From assembly GCF_007097385.1 (NCBI RefSeq), contig NZ_VJZS01000003.1, positions 252,786 to 316,785 of the forward strand: a stretch of 64,000 nucleotides of DNA, read 5' to 3'. The notes beneath the pieces were generated by a model that had not been told where the DNA came from, ran no database searches, and saw only the letters and a list, made by a program, of their open reading frames with translations. The translations under genes and the position numbers were made by a program. Shown here in pieces: positions 15,322-24,334 of the stretch. Positions within the stretch are counted from its first letter, which is position 1, and the number at the start of each line of letters is the position of its first letter. Source of the DNA: Flavobacterium sp. ZT3R18 (GTDB lineage Bacteria > Bacteroidota > Bacteroidia > Flavobacteriales > Flavobacteriaceae).

Positions 15322-18072
15322 ATGAAAAAAGGCGTAAAAAAAATTAAATGGACAGGTAAAGGGGAAGTTTCTAAAACATATTCCATACCTGATGTTAAAC
15401 TCACTGCAAAAGGAAATCAATTCGTCTATTTTAAAATAAGCGAATGGGAAGAGGGTACAACAGAATTAGAAAAAGGTAAAAATGTTTTTTGGCATTTTCA
15501 AAGCTATCGTTTAAGGGAAACCGTACTAAAAACGACAAAACCATACAATGAAGATTATGGTGTAAAAATTCCTAAAAAACTTTGTGGGCCTTATGCCTAT
15601 TACTTAGAAGCCAGTATTCCGTCTTTGAGTGATTCAAAAAAAGCAGGATTAGCCGTAGGCGGATGGTGCGAGCAAAAAATCATTCACAGTAAATGGAGTA
15701 CAACCAATGATGGGGAGGATGTTGGTAAATCTCACGTTTTTTCGTACGGAAACACCATACACCTTAATTTAGATACCGAGGGTCTTAACGGATACACAAA
15801 TCTGATTGTTGATATTTACAGAAAAGGGGAAGATGATAAACCAATAAAAGTTTATACAAGTGTAGATGTTGCAGATGGAGAGGTAAATCTTTCTCTTTCG
15901 GACACTCTTTCTTGGTATGGACAAATAAAAGGGATTAAAGATGTAGAAGAGTTTTATGTAAAAATCAAAAACCCTGTAACTAAAGAATACATACCCAATA
16001 GTAATAATGAGACTATACATGCAAGCTATCTGCAAATAAAAAAGAAAATCGAGCCTAGTCCACAAAAGCCACCTACAAACCAAACACCTCTTAAAGTAGG
16101 GAAATTAGATGAATATTTAAAAAATGCAGGGCATTGCAGGTTCAAAAAAATTATCATCACTAAAGATGATAAACCAACACTGCTTTTTGATGAAGGCAAA
16201 TTTATAAGAAAGTTAAACCCAAATGATAAATCTATTGTACTGGAACGAATACACTATGATTATGACAAATGGGAAATTCGGGAAGATGCAAAACCATTTT
16301 TAGAAAAAATTGCAATATTCTTGCTCGAACCACCTCGATTGCCTGTTGAATTAGGTTCGCATACTGACATTAGAGGAACAGATGAATATAATCTTAAATT
16401 GTCAGAAAAAAGAGCGCAAAGCGTAGTAGATTATCTGATAAAAAAAGGAGTTGACCCCGTTAACATTTCGTCAAAAGGTTTCGGAAAATCAAGATTGATA
16501 AATCATGGAGAGGGTATTTTAGAAGAACTGCACCAACAGAACAGGAGAACTACTTTAAAATTTAAAATTTTCGAAAACGATGCTCAAGCCCTTGTACATG
16601 ATGTTATTGTGCCTAGCTACAAAATGCCGAAGAAACTCAAAATAGACATCAACGGATTTACTCGAAAAGGTTGCGTGAAAACAGCCGACCATAAAAACGA
16701 AATAACATTTGTTGATAGTTATAAAGAAAAAGGAAAAAAGTCTTTAAAAGATGGCGATAACTCAATAACCCACTCTGTACATTCCATAACGCCAAGCATA
16801 CCCGAACTAATAGAGGCTTTTGTAAAGGGAAAAGGGAAGAATATCTATAGTTTTTATGTGCACTCGTGCGCTTATTACTCTATTGCCAAACCCGAGCATC
16901 CTACCTTTGTAATCAATGCCTATCCCGACGTTAACTGGGTGGGGCATTTTCGCTATGATTATCCATCAGCCCCGTTTTACAAAGATATTCCTGTTAGTTT
17001 AGCAACTGGAATTAGGTTTCTTACAAAGCTAAAAGAAGAAATTAAAGGTTTTATTGGAAACATCCCCTTTCTTTCAGGAGAATCAGAAGAAAGTGTAGGT
17101 GAAGTTGTTGACTTTCTCACAGCTATTCCAGACAGCGTTGCAGTTGGGTTTCATGCACTACATGATTTTTCTAATCCAACAACGCCTACCGAACGTATAG
17201 ATTACACGGAAAAGTACAGATGGATGGCTGAGCTTTATATAGCCGAAGTGAGCCTTGCGGTAGTTCTTGTAGAGTTACTTATTTTATACCTTACAAAAGG
17301 TAAGGGTTCTTTTGGTCGATTAAGAAAGTATAGAAAACTAGCCAGAGCATCCAAAAAATTAGATGCATTGGGTTTTGAACTGATGACCCCGAGTATTTCA
17401 TGGTCTCAAGGGGATTATTTTGAGAAACAAAAAGATGGGCGTATTGCTAATGTAACCAAAGTACGTATAATGGCTTACCCGATTATTGGTATAAAATACA
17501 ACAAAGTACATAATCTAGTCGATTTGTCTAGAGATTCAGGAGATTCAGCAGGAGCAAAGAAACTGTTCGACAACTATGGGTTAAAAGCGACACTAGCCCT
17601 AGATTTCAAAGGGACAATAAATGCCGACTATACGGCTACATATAATGCGCTTACAAAAGAATATTCCATTTTTGAAAAAGCGAGTAACCAATTAAAAAAC
17701 TCCCACGGAACATATGACGCCAGTACAGTGATAACGGTAAGTGCCGAGTTAATAGTTGATGGAGTTGTCGACAAAACAATAACTTGGATACCGCTTGTTC
17801 CGCCACAACACATAAAAGTAGAATTATTAGGGAAGGCAAGCCTTGGGGGTTATGTTTCTTTTTCTAGGCAATACGGCATAGAAAACAGACAATTGTACCA
17901 TCAAGATACTACTACTTTTTCGGGACTTAAAGGGGAAATGACATTGAGAGCTGTTGCAACTAATAACGACTCAGAACTTTTTGATTCTAACCCAACTGGT
18001 AAAACAACTCCAATTACTTTATTTGGCAAGCAGAAGATAGAGTTGAAAAAAGTAGTATACTTTAATTTTTAA
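15322..18072 (+). CDS. Large OmpA-domain protein of the T6SS-type island
   Basis: The 916-aa protein lacks a signal peptide. Residues 1-240 are a beta-rich region of unknown kind, and a Pro-rich linker follows (near 250). An OmpA/MotB peptidoglycan-binding domain spans about 305-420, seen as HYDYDKWEI, ELGSHTDIRGTDEYNLKLSEKRAQSVVDYL (read in two parts) and NRRTTLKF. A hydrophobic helix near 640-660 (LAVVLVELLILYL) precedes a C-terminal beta-rich domain (about 700-916). The fusion without export signal suggests a cargo or accessory protein of a contractile secretion system that acts at the target cell wall. It ends three bases before the first lipoprotein gene. Confidence 0.6.
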   Translation: MKKGVKKIKWTGKGEVSKTYSIPDVKLTAKGNQFVYFKISEWEEGTTELEKGKNVFWHFQSYRLRETVLKTTKPYNEDYGVKIPKKLCGPYAYYLEASIPSLSDSKKAGLAVGGWCEQKIIHSKWSTTNDGEDVGKSHVFSYGNTIHLNLDTEGLNGYTNLIVDIYRKGEDDKPIKVYTSVDVADGEVNLSLSDTLSWYGQIKGIKDVEEFYVKIKNPVTKEYIPNSNNETIHASYLQIKKKIEPSPQKPPTNQTPLKVGKLDEYLKNAGHCRFKKIIITKDDKPTLLFDEGKFIRKLNPNDKSIVLERIHYDYDKWEIREDAKPFLEKIAIFLLEPPRLPVELGSHTDIRGTDEYNLKLSEKRAQSVVDYLIKKGVDPVNISSKGFGKSRLINHGEGILEELHQQNRRTTLKFKIFENDAQALVHDVIVPSYKMPKKLKIDINGFTRKGCVKTADHKNEITFVDSYKEKGKKSLKDGDNSITHSVHSITPSIPELIEAFVKGKGKNIYSFYVHSCAYYSIAKPEHPTFVINAYPDVNWVGHFRYDYPSAPFYKDIPVSLATGIRFLTKLKEEIKGFIGNIPFLSGESEESVGEVVDFLTAIPDSVAVGFHALHDFSNPTTPTERIDYTEKYRWMAELYIAEVSLAVVLVELLILYLTKGKGSFGRLRKYRKLARASKKLDALGFELMTPSISWSQGDYFEKQKDGRIANVTKVRIMAYPIIGIKYNKVHNLVDLSRDSGDSAGAKKLFDNYGLKATLALDFKGTINADYTATYNALTKEYSIFEKASNQLKNSHGTYDASTVITVSAELIVDGVVDKTITWIPLVPPQHIKVELLGKASLGGYVSFSRQYGIENRQLYHQDTTTFSGLKGEMTLRAVATNNDSELFDSNPTGKTTPITLFGKQKIELKKVVYFNF

Positions 18073-18075
18073 CAC

Positions 18076-19086
18076 ATGAAAAAAGCGCTCGTTTACCTAG
18101 CATTAATAGCAAGTCTTAACTCTTGCTCCCAAAAAAAAGAACAATTAAAAGAAATAAACATGAATATCACTTCAGACAATATTGCAGATAAAATAACAGA
18201 ACAAGTAAAACACTATCCAAAAGAACCCATTTATTATTTATATGCAAGCAATTCGCTTTGTATTTATGAGATTTTAGTAAATGATTATCCTATACATAAA
18301 AATTATAAATACGAGCAAGAAGCCACACCTATTTATATAAACAAAGCCATCCTAAAATCAGGGCGACAAAAAATAACCTATCGTTTGTATCCTGCCCCTG
18401 CAGAATTTAACGGGGGTAGCGATGTTTTTGATTTAGACACCAAATTTGATGTAAAGGTATGCAAGCAAGATTTAAAAAGAAGCGGTTCGCATGAAGTTAT
18501 AAAAGAAGAAAAAACACCTATAAAAGAAATAAAGGTAGGTGATGGAGAAAATGAAAAAGAAATCGAATTTGTAGGCAAAGGAAAGAAATATTACGAATAT
18601 AGTTTTTATTTTGACGCCGAAGTACCGTATGAAAATGAGGGGTGGAGCAATGGTGAAGATTTAAGAGAAATAGACCAAAATTTACTTAAAGAATGGGTCT
18701 TGAAATTTTATCTTTCTAGAAAAAAAGAAATTGACAATAAAGATTTAGACGCAATAGCAAGACTTGCATACCTGCCTCTTAAAGAACAATTTATCAGTGA
18801 ATATTCAGAGACAGACCGTATAAAAAAAGGATGGAATGAATATGTAGCAACTTATAAAAATATGACATATCAGTTTCAACCATTTGAGAACTATAAAATG
18901 GTGCTTTTTGGAGAAGGTAAAATCGTTTGTTTAAGACAAATTAGTACTGATGTAAGATTAAGAGAGAAATCGGCTCTTTGGGGAAAATATAAAGATGAAA
19001 ACGGCAACACTAGAGGAGATTTTCATAATCTTTATCTTTACCTCCCCTTAAATGGTAATCTATCTGATTTACAAGTAATACGGTAA
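18076..19086 (+). CDS. Tandem lipoprotein paralogue 1
   Basis: The 336-aa protein has a lipoprotein signal peptide (MKKALVYLALIASLNSC, lipid Cys17). The mature part begins with a segment shared with the next two genes (PKEPIYYLYASNSLCIYEIL, IYINKAILKSGRQKITYRLYP) that looks like a beta-sandwich, then FDAEVPYENEGWSNGEDL and a C-terminal FENYKMVLFGEG...LYLYLP stretch. I do not recognise a named family. It follows the OmpA-domain gene by three bases. In the context of a cargo island these could be periplasmic immunity lipoproteins. Confidence 0.75.
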   Translation: MKKALVYLALIASLNSCSQKKEQLKEINMNITSDNIADKITEQVKHYPKEPIYYLYASNSLCIYEILVNDYPIHKNYKYEQEATPIYINKAILKSGRQKITYRLYPAPAEFNGGSDVFDLDTKFDVKVCKQDLKRSGSHEVIKEEKTPIKEIKVGDGENEKEIEFVGKGKKYYEYSFYFDAEVPYENEGWSNGEDLREIDQNLLKEWVLKFYLSRKKEIDNKDLDAIARLAYLPLKEQFISEYSETDRIKKGWNEYVATYKNMTYQFQPFENYKMVLFGEGKIVCLRQISTDVRLREKSALWGKYKDENGNTRGDFHNLYLYLPLNGNLSDLQVIR

Positions 19087-19092
19087 TTAGAT

Positions 19093-20109
19093 ATGAAAAA
19101 GTATTTCATATACAGTATGTTTTTTGTTTGTTGCGTTTCTTGCTCCCAAAATAAAGAACAAATTAAAGATACAAATATGGGCATTACAGCCAATAATATT
19201 GTTGCAAAAACAGTACAACAAGTACAGCATTACCCAAAAGAACCTATTTATTATTTATATGTTGCCAATTCGCTTTGTGTGTATGAAATATTGGTTAATG
19301 ATTTACCAGTACATCAAAATTACAAATACGAACAATTGGCTACGCCAATTTATATAAATAGAGCTATACTAAAATCGGGGCGACAAAAAATAACCTATCG
19401 TTTATATCCTGCTCCAAAAGAGTTTAATGGTGGTAGCGATGTTTTCGATTCAGATACTCAGTTTGATGTAACTGTATATCAACAGGATTTTAAAAGACCT
19501 GATGCAGATACCGAAGTTTTGGTAAAAGAAGAAAAATTACCCATAAAGAAAATACAAGTAGGAGATAAAGAGTCTCAAACAAAAGAAGAATTTGTAGCCA
19601 AAGGGCAAAAGTATTATGAGTATAGTTTTTATTTTGATGCCGAAGTACCCTATGAAAATGAAGGCTGGAGTAATGGGGAGGATTTAAGAAAAATTGACCA
19701 AGACTTACTCAAACAATGGGTCGTTAAATTTTATAATTTAAGAAAAAAAACGGTAGAGGAAAACAATAAAGATGCTTTGGCAAGACAAGTTTTTGAAGGG
19801 CTAAAAGAACAATTTGTGTCTGAATATCAAGAAAGAGATTACATCAAGGATGCATGGAATGAATTTATTACAAAATATGATAATCCCACTTATCAATTAC
19901 AGCCTTTTGAAAACTACAAGATGGAGTTTTTTGGAGATGGTCGATTGGTTTGTTTGAGACAAATTAGTAATGACGCAAGATATAGGGAAAAATCAGCTCT
20001 TTTTGGAAAATATAAAGATGAGAATGGGAATACTAGAGCTGACTTTCATCGTCTCTATCTTTATCTTCCCAAAGGAGAAGGTTTAGAGTATATACAAATG
20101 ATACGATAG
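19093..20109 (+). CDS. Tandem lipoprotein paralogue 2
   Basis: The 338-aa lipoprotein (MKKYFIYSMFFVCCVSC, Cys17) is clearly homologous along its full length to paralogues 1 and 3, and is closer to 3. The signal peptide tail CCVSCSQ is shared with paralogue 3. The spacing is six bases from paralogue 1 and six bases to the ATG of paralogue 3, so the array is one transcript. The close likeness of 2 and 3 at the nucleotide level suggests recent duplication or gene conversion. Function is unknown; immunity is an inference from context. Confidence 0.75.
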   Translation: MKKYFIYSMFFVCCVSCSQNKEQIKDTNMGITANNIVAKTVQQVQHYPKEPIYYLYVANSLCVYEILVNDLPVHQNYKYEQLATPIYINRAILKSGRQKITYRLYPAPKEFNGGSDVFDSDTQFDVTVYQQDFKRPDADTEVLVKEEKLPIKKIQVGDKESQTKEEFVAKGQKYYEYSFYFDAEVPYENEGWSNGEDLRKIDQDLLKQWVVKFYNLRKKTVEENNKDALARQVFEGLKEQFVSEYQERDYIKDAWNEFITKYDNPTYQLQPFENYKMEFFGDGRLVCLRQISNDARYREKSALFGKYKDENGNTRADFHRLYLYLPKGEGLEYIQMIR

Positions 20110-20115
20110 TTGGTT

Positions 20116-21132
20116 ATGAGAAAGAATTTGATGTTTGCAATGCTTTTTGTTTGTTGTGTTTCTTGCTCACAAAACACAGACAACTTAAAAGACATAAATA
20201 TGGACATCACAGCAAACAATATAGTTAGCAAAATTACCGAACAAGTAAAGCATTACCCAAAAGAACCTATTTATTATTTATATGTTGCCAATTCGCTTTG
20301 TGTCTATGAGATATTGGTCAATGATTTCCCAGTGCATCAAAATTACAAATACGTGCAAATGGCTACACCTATCTATATAAATAGTGCTATACTAAAATCG
20401 GGACGCCAAAAAATAACTTATCGAATATATCCAGCCCCCAAAGAGTTTAATGGCGGTAGTGATGTTTTTGATTCAGATACTCAGTTCGATGTAGGAGTGT
20501 ATCAACAGGATTTTAAAAGACCTGATGTAGATACTGAAGTTTTAGTAAAAAAGGAAAAGTTACCCATAAATGAAATACAAGTGGGGGACAAAGAGTTTGA
20601 GAAAGTAAAAGAATTTGTAGCCAAAGGGCAGAAATACTATGAGCATAGTTTTTATTTTGATGCCGAAGTGCCATGTGAGATTGAGGGATGGAACAATGGC
20701 GAAGATTTAACAAAAATAGATCCCATTCTACTAAAAGAATGGGTAGTTAAGTTTTATAATTTAAGAAAAAAAACAGTTGAAAATAAAGATAAAGATGCTT
20801 TGGCAAGACAAGTTTTTCAAGCTTTAAAAGAGCAATTTATTGCAGAATATCAAGATAAAACATACATAAAAGAGGCTTGGGATGAATTTATTGTAGCTTA
20901 TGACAATCCTACTTATAAGTTAGAACCTTTTGAAAACTACAAAATGGAATTTTTCGGGGATGGTAAATTGGTTTGTTTAAGACAAATAAGCACTGATCCT
21001 AGATATAAAGAAAAATCGGCTCTTTTTGGAAAATATAAAGACGGAGATGGCAATACTAGGGCAGATTTTCATAATCTCTATTTATATATTCCTAAAGGAG
21101 AAGGTTTAGAGTATATACAAATGATGCGATAG
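20116..21132 (+). CDS. Tandem lipoprotein paralogue 3
   Basis: The 338-aa protein is read from the ATG at 20116 (MRKNLMFAMLFVCCVSC, Cys17); a TTG two codons upstream is ignored because the ATG gives the normal lipoprotein signal. It aligns end to end with paralogue 2. The central VPCEIEGWNNGED differs from the VPYENEGWSNGED of the others. A C-terminal fragment of a fourth copy lies about 770 bp downstream. Confidence 0.75.
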   Translation: MRKNLMFAMLFVCCVSCSQNTDNLKDINMDITANNIVSKITEQVKHYPKEPIYYLYVANSLCVYEILVNDFPVHQNYKYVQMATPIYINSAILKSGRQKITYRIYPAPKEFNGGSDVFDSDTQFDVGVYQQDFKRPDVDTEVLVKKEKLPINEIQVGDKEFEKVKEFVAKGQKYYEHSFYFDAEVPCEIEGWNNGEDLTKIDPILLKEWVVKFYNLRKKTVENKDKDALARQVFQALKEQFIAEYQDKTYIKEAWDEFIVAYDNPTYKLEPFENYKMEFFGDGKLVCLRQISTDPRYKEKSALFGKYKDGDGNTRADFHNLYLYIPKGEGLEYIQMMR

Positions 21133-21265
21133 TAAACTAAAAATAAATAATATCCCGCTTCTCAAAGTATCCTTTAAAAAAATAAATTTGTCATGCACGC
21201 TACACATGTCTCTGTCTTTGCCAGCGGGGATTTAGATTCAACTAAAAAATTCAATAAAAAAAAAG

Positions 21266-21586
21266 ATGATCGCAGAAAATCCAGAATTGAAAAATGCAAT
21301 AAAAATTGTTTGGTATTTCTTTTCTGTGATTTTCATTTTAATCATCTTAGTTACATTATTTAAAACTAAAGAATTTATTACAATACAGTGTGAATACAAA
21401 TTGAATAGGAAAGAATGTTTTTTCTGCGGAATGACTAGAGCTTTTTTTGAAATTAGTAAACTAAATTTCCAAAAAGCTTATTATTTAAACAGGGGAAGCA
21501 TTTTTCTTTACAACCTGATTACTTTGAATACAATCATAATTACAATAACCCTATTTAAAAATCAATTAAACAAATTAACTTTATGA
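21266..21586 (+). CDS. DUF2752 family membrane protein
   Basis: The 106-aa protein has a hydrophobic helix (about 13-33), the ECFFCGMTRAFFEIS segment characteristic of DUF2752 (C-x-x-C then GMTRA), and a second helix near the C-terminus. The biochemical role of DUF2752 is unknown. It overlaps the following small membrane gene by four bases (ATGA). The pair separates paralogue 3 from the broken fourth lipoprotein copy, so it may have been inserted into the array. Confidence 0.75.
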   Translation: MIAENPELKNAIKIVWYFFSVIFILIILVTLFKTKEFITIQCEYKLNRKECFFCGMTRAFFEISKLNFQKAYYLNRGSIFLYNLITLNTIIITITLFKNQLNKLTL

Positions 21587-21831
21587 AAACAACTAGCCTG
21601 GTCTTAGGAATTTTATCAATTTTCGGAATGTTATTCGCTTTCATTCCCTGCCTTGGTATTTTCAATTGGCTAAATATACCTTTTGCGATGATCGGACTAA
21701 TTATTAGCATTTTGGCTTACAATGAAGAAGACGAAAGCCCAAAAGGAAATGCGATAGGTGGAATTGTCATGTGTGCAATTGCTATATTTTTGGGTTCTAT
21801 TCGCCTAATCATAGGTGGAGGTGTTTTTTAA
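21583..21831 (+). CDS. Small membrane protein, DUF4190-like
   Basis: This 82-aa protein has two hydrophobic hairpins: LVLGILSIFGMLFAFIPCLG and PFAMIGLIISILAY, then a charged EEDESPKGNAIGG loop and a last helix. The pattern resembles DUF4190 proteins. It is translationally coupled to the DUF2752 gene. Flavobacteria often carry this pair, and a shared membrane function is likely but unknown. Confidence 0.65.
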   Translation: MKTTSLVLGILSIFGMLFAFIPCLGIFNWLNIPFAMIGLIISILAYNEEDESPKGNAIGGIVMCAIAIFLGSIRLIIGGGVF

Positions 21832-21900
21832 AATTTTCTTACTTCCAATAGGCATGTTTATTAGGAAATAAACGCATCACTTAATTTTAAAGAAACAAAG

Positions 21901-22218
21901 TTGTTGTCTTTTAAGGAACAATTTATAGTTGAATATCGAGATTCCACATATATAAAAGAGGAATGGAATGAGTTTGTTACAGTTTATGACAATCCTACTT
22001 GTGAGCTACAACCTTTTGAGAACTACAAAATGGAATTTTTTGGGGATGATAGATTGGTTTGTTTAAGGCAAATTAGCACCGATGTAAGATTAAGAGAGCA
22101 ATCTGCTCTTTGGGGAAAATTCAAAGATAAAGATGGTAATACTAGAGCCGATTTTCATGCTCTTTACTTATATATTCCCAAAGGAGAAGGTTTAGAGTAT
22201 ATACAAATGATACGATAG
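21901..22218 (+). pseudogene. C-terminal fragment of a fourth lipoprotein copy
   Basis: This open frame of 105 codons starts with a TTG and aligns from about its third codon with residues 233-338 of paralogues 2 and 3 (KEQFIVEYRDSTYIKEEWNEF, FENYKMEFFGDDRLVCLRQIS, LYLYIPKGEGLEYIQMIR). It lacks the signal peptide and N-terminal two thirds, so it is not expected to be exported. Its end reads through into the same TAGTnGGTTATGAGAAAGAATTTG junction that follows paralogue 2. It is a remnant of the array. Confidence 0.85.
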
Positions 22219-22223
22219 TCGGT

Positions 22224-22262
22224 TATGAGAAAGAATTTGAAGGATTATAAAATAGAATACTA
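22224..22262 (+). pseudogene. Deletion remnant of a fifth lipoprotein copy
   Basis: ATGAGAAAGAATTTG is identical to the start of paralogue 3, but the frame then reads KDYKIEY and stops. The second half resembles FENYKMEF of the C-terminal region, so most of the gene appears to have been deleted between two points. It is far too short to be functional. Confidence 0.6.
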
Positions 22263-22539
22263 AAGCATTTCTAGTTTAGAAAATGTAATGTTAGGATTTT
22301 ATAATAATAAGTATTTAACAAGAGTGTTCAAATTTCAATATCAAAAATTTGACGGAACAATTAACTCAGTATCACGAGTTTTTCTAACTAAATTAATAGC
22401 GATTAAAAATAGAATTATTTGATAAAAACAATAATGAGTTTCTAAATACAGAAAATGAAAAGCAGATACCGTCAAATGTATTTGTTCTTTTTTTTCGCAA
22501 AACAAATGAAGCGTTACAAAATAGCGCAGCAATGGTGTA

Positions 22540-22810
22540 ACAAAACACTCCTTAATTCCTTACGAATAGTCCTAAACCGTCACCCCATTAGAAAAAGAGG
22601 CCCAATTTACATTGCGCTCATTCGGACTCTCTCCCTAATGCGGTCGGGCTTCCCGATAATTATCGGGATGGGCTACTTCGGTAGCTTCCGTCTATCCCTC
22701 ACGCTCACTGCTATCAAGACCTTTAGTACAAAACGGCCTTACATTATTACAATCCACTATAAACAAGAATCTTACAGGCCATTCGTCAGTTCGCTTTCGC
22801 TCGGGTGTGG
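22540..22810. repeat. GC-richer intergenic repeat element
   Basis: This stretch is visibly richer in G+C than its neighbours and contains the palindrome TCCCGATAATTATCGGGA at 22651-22668. Short open frames cross it, but they have no coding character. The sequence around GCGGTCGGGC and CGGTAGCTTCCGTCTATCCCTC is of a kind I associate with intergenic repeats in flavobacteria, though I could not compare it. It lies between the decayed lipoprotein array and the methyltransferase. Confidence 0.55.
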
Positions 22811-22828
22811 TGAAAAAACTTAATCATT

Positions 22829-22863
22829 TTTGTGAAAACTAAAAAAAATAAATCTTAAATTTG
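22829..22863 (+). promoter_or_regulatory. Putative promoter of the methyltransferase gene
   Basis: TTTG at 22829-22832 and TAAATTTG at 22856-22863 form a -33/-7 pair with a slightly long 23-bp spacer. The -7 box includes the TTG at 22861 that would otherwise be read as an upstream start codon, which favours the ATG at 22882 as the true start. Confidence 0.5.
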
Positions 22864-22881
22864 AGTATCAAACCACTGATT

Positions 22882-23658
22882 ATGAACATGTACGACAACG
22901 AGAACACTGTCCAAAAATCATTTGACGACCAGTATTTATCCGAAGATTTATTACAAGCCCAATGGGCCGAATTTACGGAACTCAAAAAAGTCATCTCAGA
23001 AGTATATCTTAAAAAAGGAAGTCCGCTTACCCTTTTGGACATCGGAATAGGAAGCGCCAGAATAGCCAGACACCTAAGCGCCATTCCAGAAATGTGGCAA
23101 ATGATTGAAACCTACGAAGGCACTGATAACGCCGAAGCCTGTATAAAACTGTCCCAAGCAACTGCAAAAGAATTGCATATTGAAGACAAGCTAAAAGTAC
23201 ATTTACTGGATGCCATTCATTTAGAGCAATTGCACAAAAAATATGATTTAATAATTTGCACTTGGTTTACTCCTGGTAATTTTTATCCTGATGATTTTTC
23301 TTTCGATTCCTATAACGACTCCAGTAAAAGATTTGATTTATCCAAGAATGAAAAATTTAGTACTATTTTTTCAAAAGCCTATTCGTTGCTCAATTCTGGA
23401 GGAGAAATAATTCTGGGTGCCTGCTACATCGACAACGACAACACCCGAAAAAAACAAGAGCAATCCTATCAAAAAATGGGAATGAAAGTAATCACAAATG
23501 CCAACGATAGTTTTACGGCAACCAAAGAGCTGTTTTGGTCGCAACGATTTACCCAAGAAAAAATCAAAGCCTATTTACCTTTTGTTGCACCCGAAAATAT
23601 AGTATTCACAGCACTTGACCCTTATGATTATGCTATGCAAATCAGGATTAAAAAATAG
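22882..23658 (+). CDS. SAM-dependent methyltransferase
   Basis: The protein is 258 aa from the ATG at 22882. The glycine-rich motif I reads LLDIGIGSARIARHL (near residue 55), followed by an acidic motif at the end of strand 2 (TYEGTDNAEACI) and DLIICTWFTPGNFYP as motif IV. This is a class I Rossmann methyltransferase of unknown substrate. It is convergent with the next gene, with only 12 bp between stops. Confidence 0.8.
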   Translation: MNMYDNENTVQKSFDDQYLSEDLLQAQWAEFTELKKVISEVYLKKGSPLTLLDIGIGSARIARHLSAIPEMWQMIETYEGTDNAEACIKLSQATAKELHIEDKLKVHLLDAIHLEQLHKKYDLIICTWFTPGNFYPDDFSFDSYNDSSKRFDLSKNEKFSTIFSKAYSLLNSGGEIILGACYIDNDNTRKKQEQSYQKMGMKVITNANDSFTATKELFWSQRFTQEKIKAYLPFVAPENIVFTALDPYDYAMQIRIKK

Positions 23659-23670
23659 AAAAATCCCTTA

Positions 23671-24084
23671 CTATTCAAAATTAACGATATTATACACCAG
23701 CACTCTATCTTCATATTTGATATAGAGCTGTTTTCTGTTTTCTTGATTTTTTCGGGTAATAAAAGAAATCGTGCAGTCTTCCCCATTGTTATCTTTACAA
23801 ATAAACGGATAAACAATATCGGTATCATTTTCTTCGACAGGAAAGTATTCTACGATTTCAAATAACTGTATCGCTTCCGAATAAATCACAATTCTATTTT
23901 TGGTGGTATCTAAATTGATCACAATATTGACCAATTTCAAATCACTCCAAGCTCCAAATTTACCATTTCCCTCTTTTTCGGAAACGCTTAAACCTGTAGT
24001 TTTGAATTTATACGTTTGGCTGTATCCTTGATTAAATACAAGAAAAAGAAACACGAAAACAATACCTATTTTAACCTTATTCAT
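23671..24084 (-). CDS. Secreted protein of unknown function
   Basis: The 137-aa protein has a Sec signal peptide (MNKVKIGIVFVFLFLVFNQGYSQ) and a short beta-rich mature part (YKFKTTGLSVSE ... YIKYEDRVLVYNIVNFE). It resembles many small Bacteroidota periplasmic or secreted unknowns. Nothing in its neighbours suggests a role. Confidence 0.7.
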   Translation of the reverse strand: MNKVKIGIVFVFLFLVFNQGYSQTYKFKTTGLSVSEKEGNGKFGAWSDLKLVNIVINLDTTKNRIVIYSEAIQLFEIVEYFPVEENDTDIVYPFICKDNNGEDCTISFITRKNQENRKQLYIKYEDRVLVYNIVNFE

Positions 24085-24133
24085 TTTAAAGAAATTTGCG
24101 GAATAACAAATATAACCATTTTAAAAACGATTC

Positions 24134-24290
24134 TACCACGAATTGAGTGGGTAAAATTTTGCCACGAATTACACGAACTATCACAAATTATATTCAATTT
24201 CAAAATTGAATTACACAAATTATAGCTATTTAAATTTGTGAAATTAAAACACTCCGTTGTTCGTGCAAATTAGTGCAATTAGTGGCTACC
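24134..24290. repeat. CCACGAATTACACGAA intergenic element, copy 1
   Basis: TACCACGAATTGAGTGGGTAAAATTTTGCCACGAATTACACGAAC at its left end is nearly identical, in inverted orientation, to the right end of the element at 28658-28812. The right part (TTCGTGCAAATTAGTGCAATTAGTGGCTACC) forms an imperfect inverted repeat with the left. No gene is visible in this gap. Confidence 0.75.
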
Positions 24291-24334
24291 TTTTTTTTAA
24301 AAATTTACAAACCTACACAATTCGGGGTAGTGCC

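Noticed and set aside
21901..22218. Fourth lipoprotein as a real gene
   Set aside because: It lacks signal peptide and two thirds of the protein and begins with TTG; called a pseudogene.
22455..22823. Open frame of 122 codons on the plus strand
   Set aside because: It runs through the GC-richer repeat block, has no ordered codon use and no recognisable domain; treated as repeat DNA.
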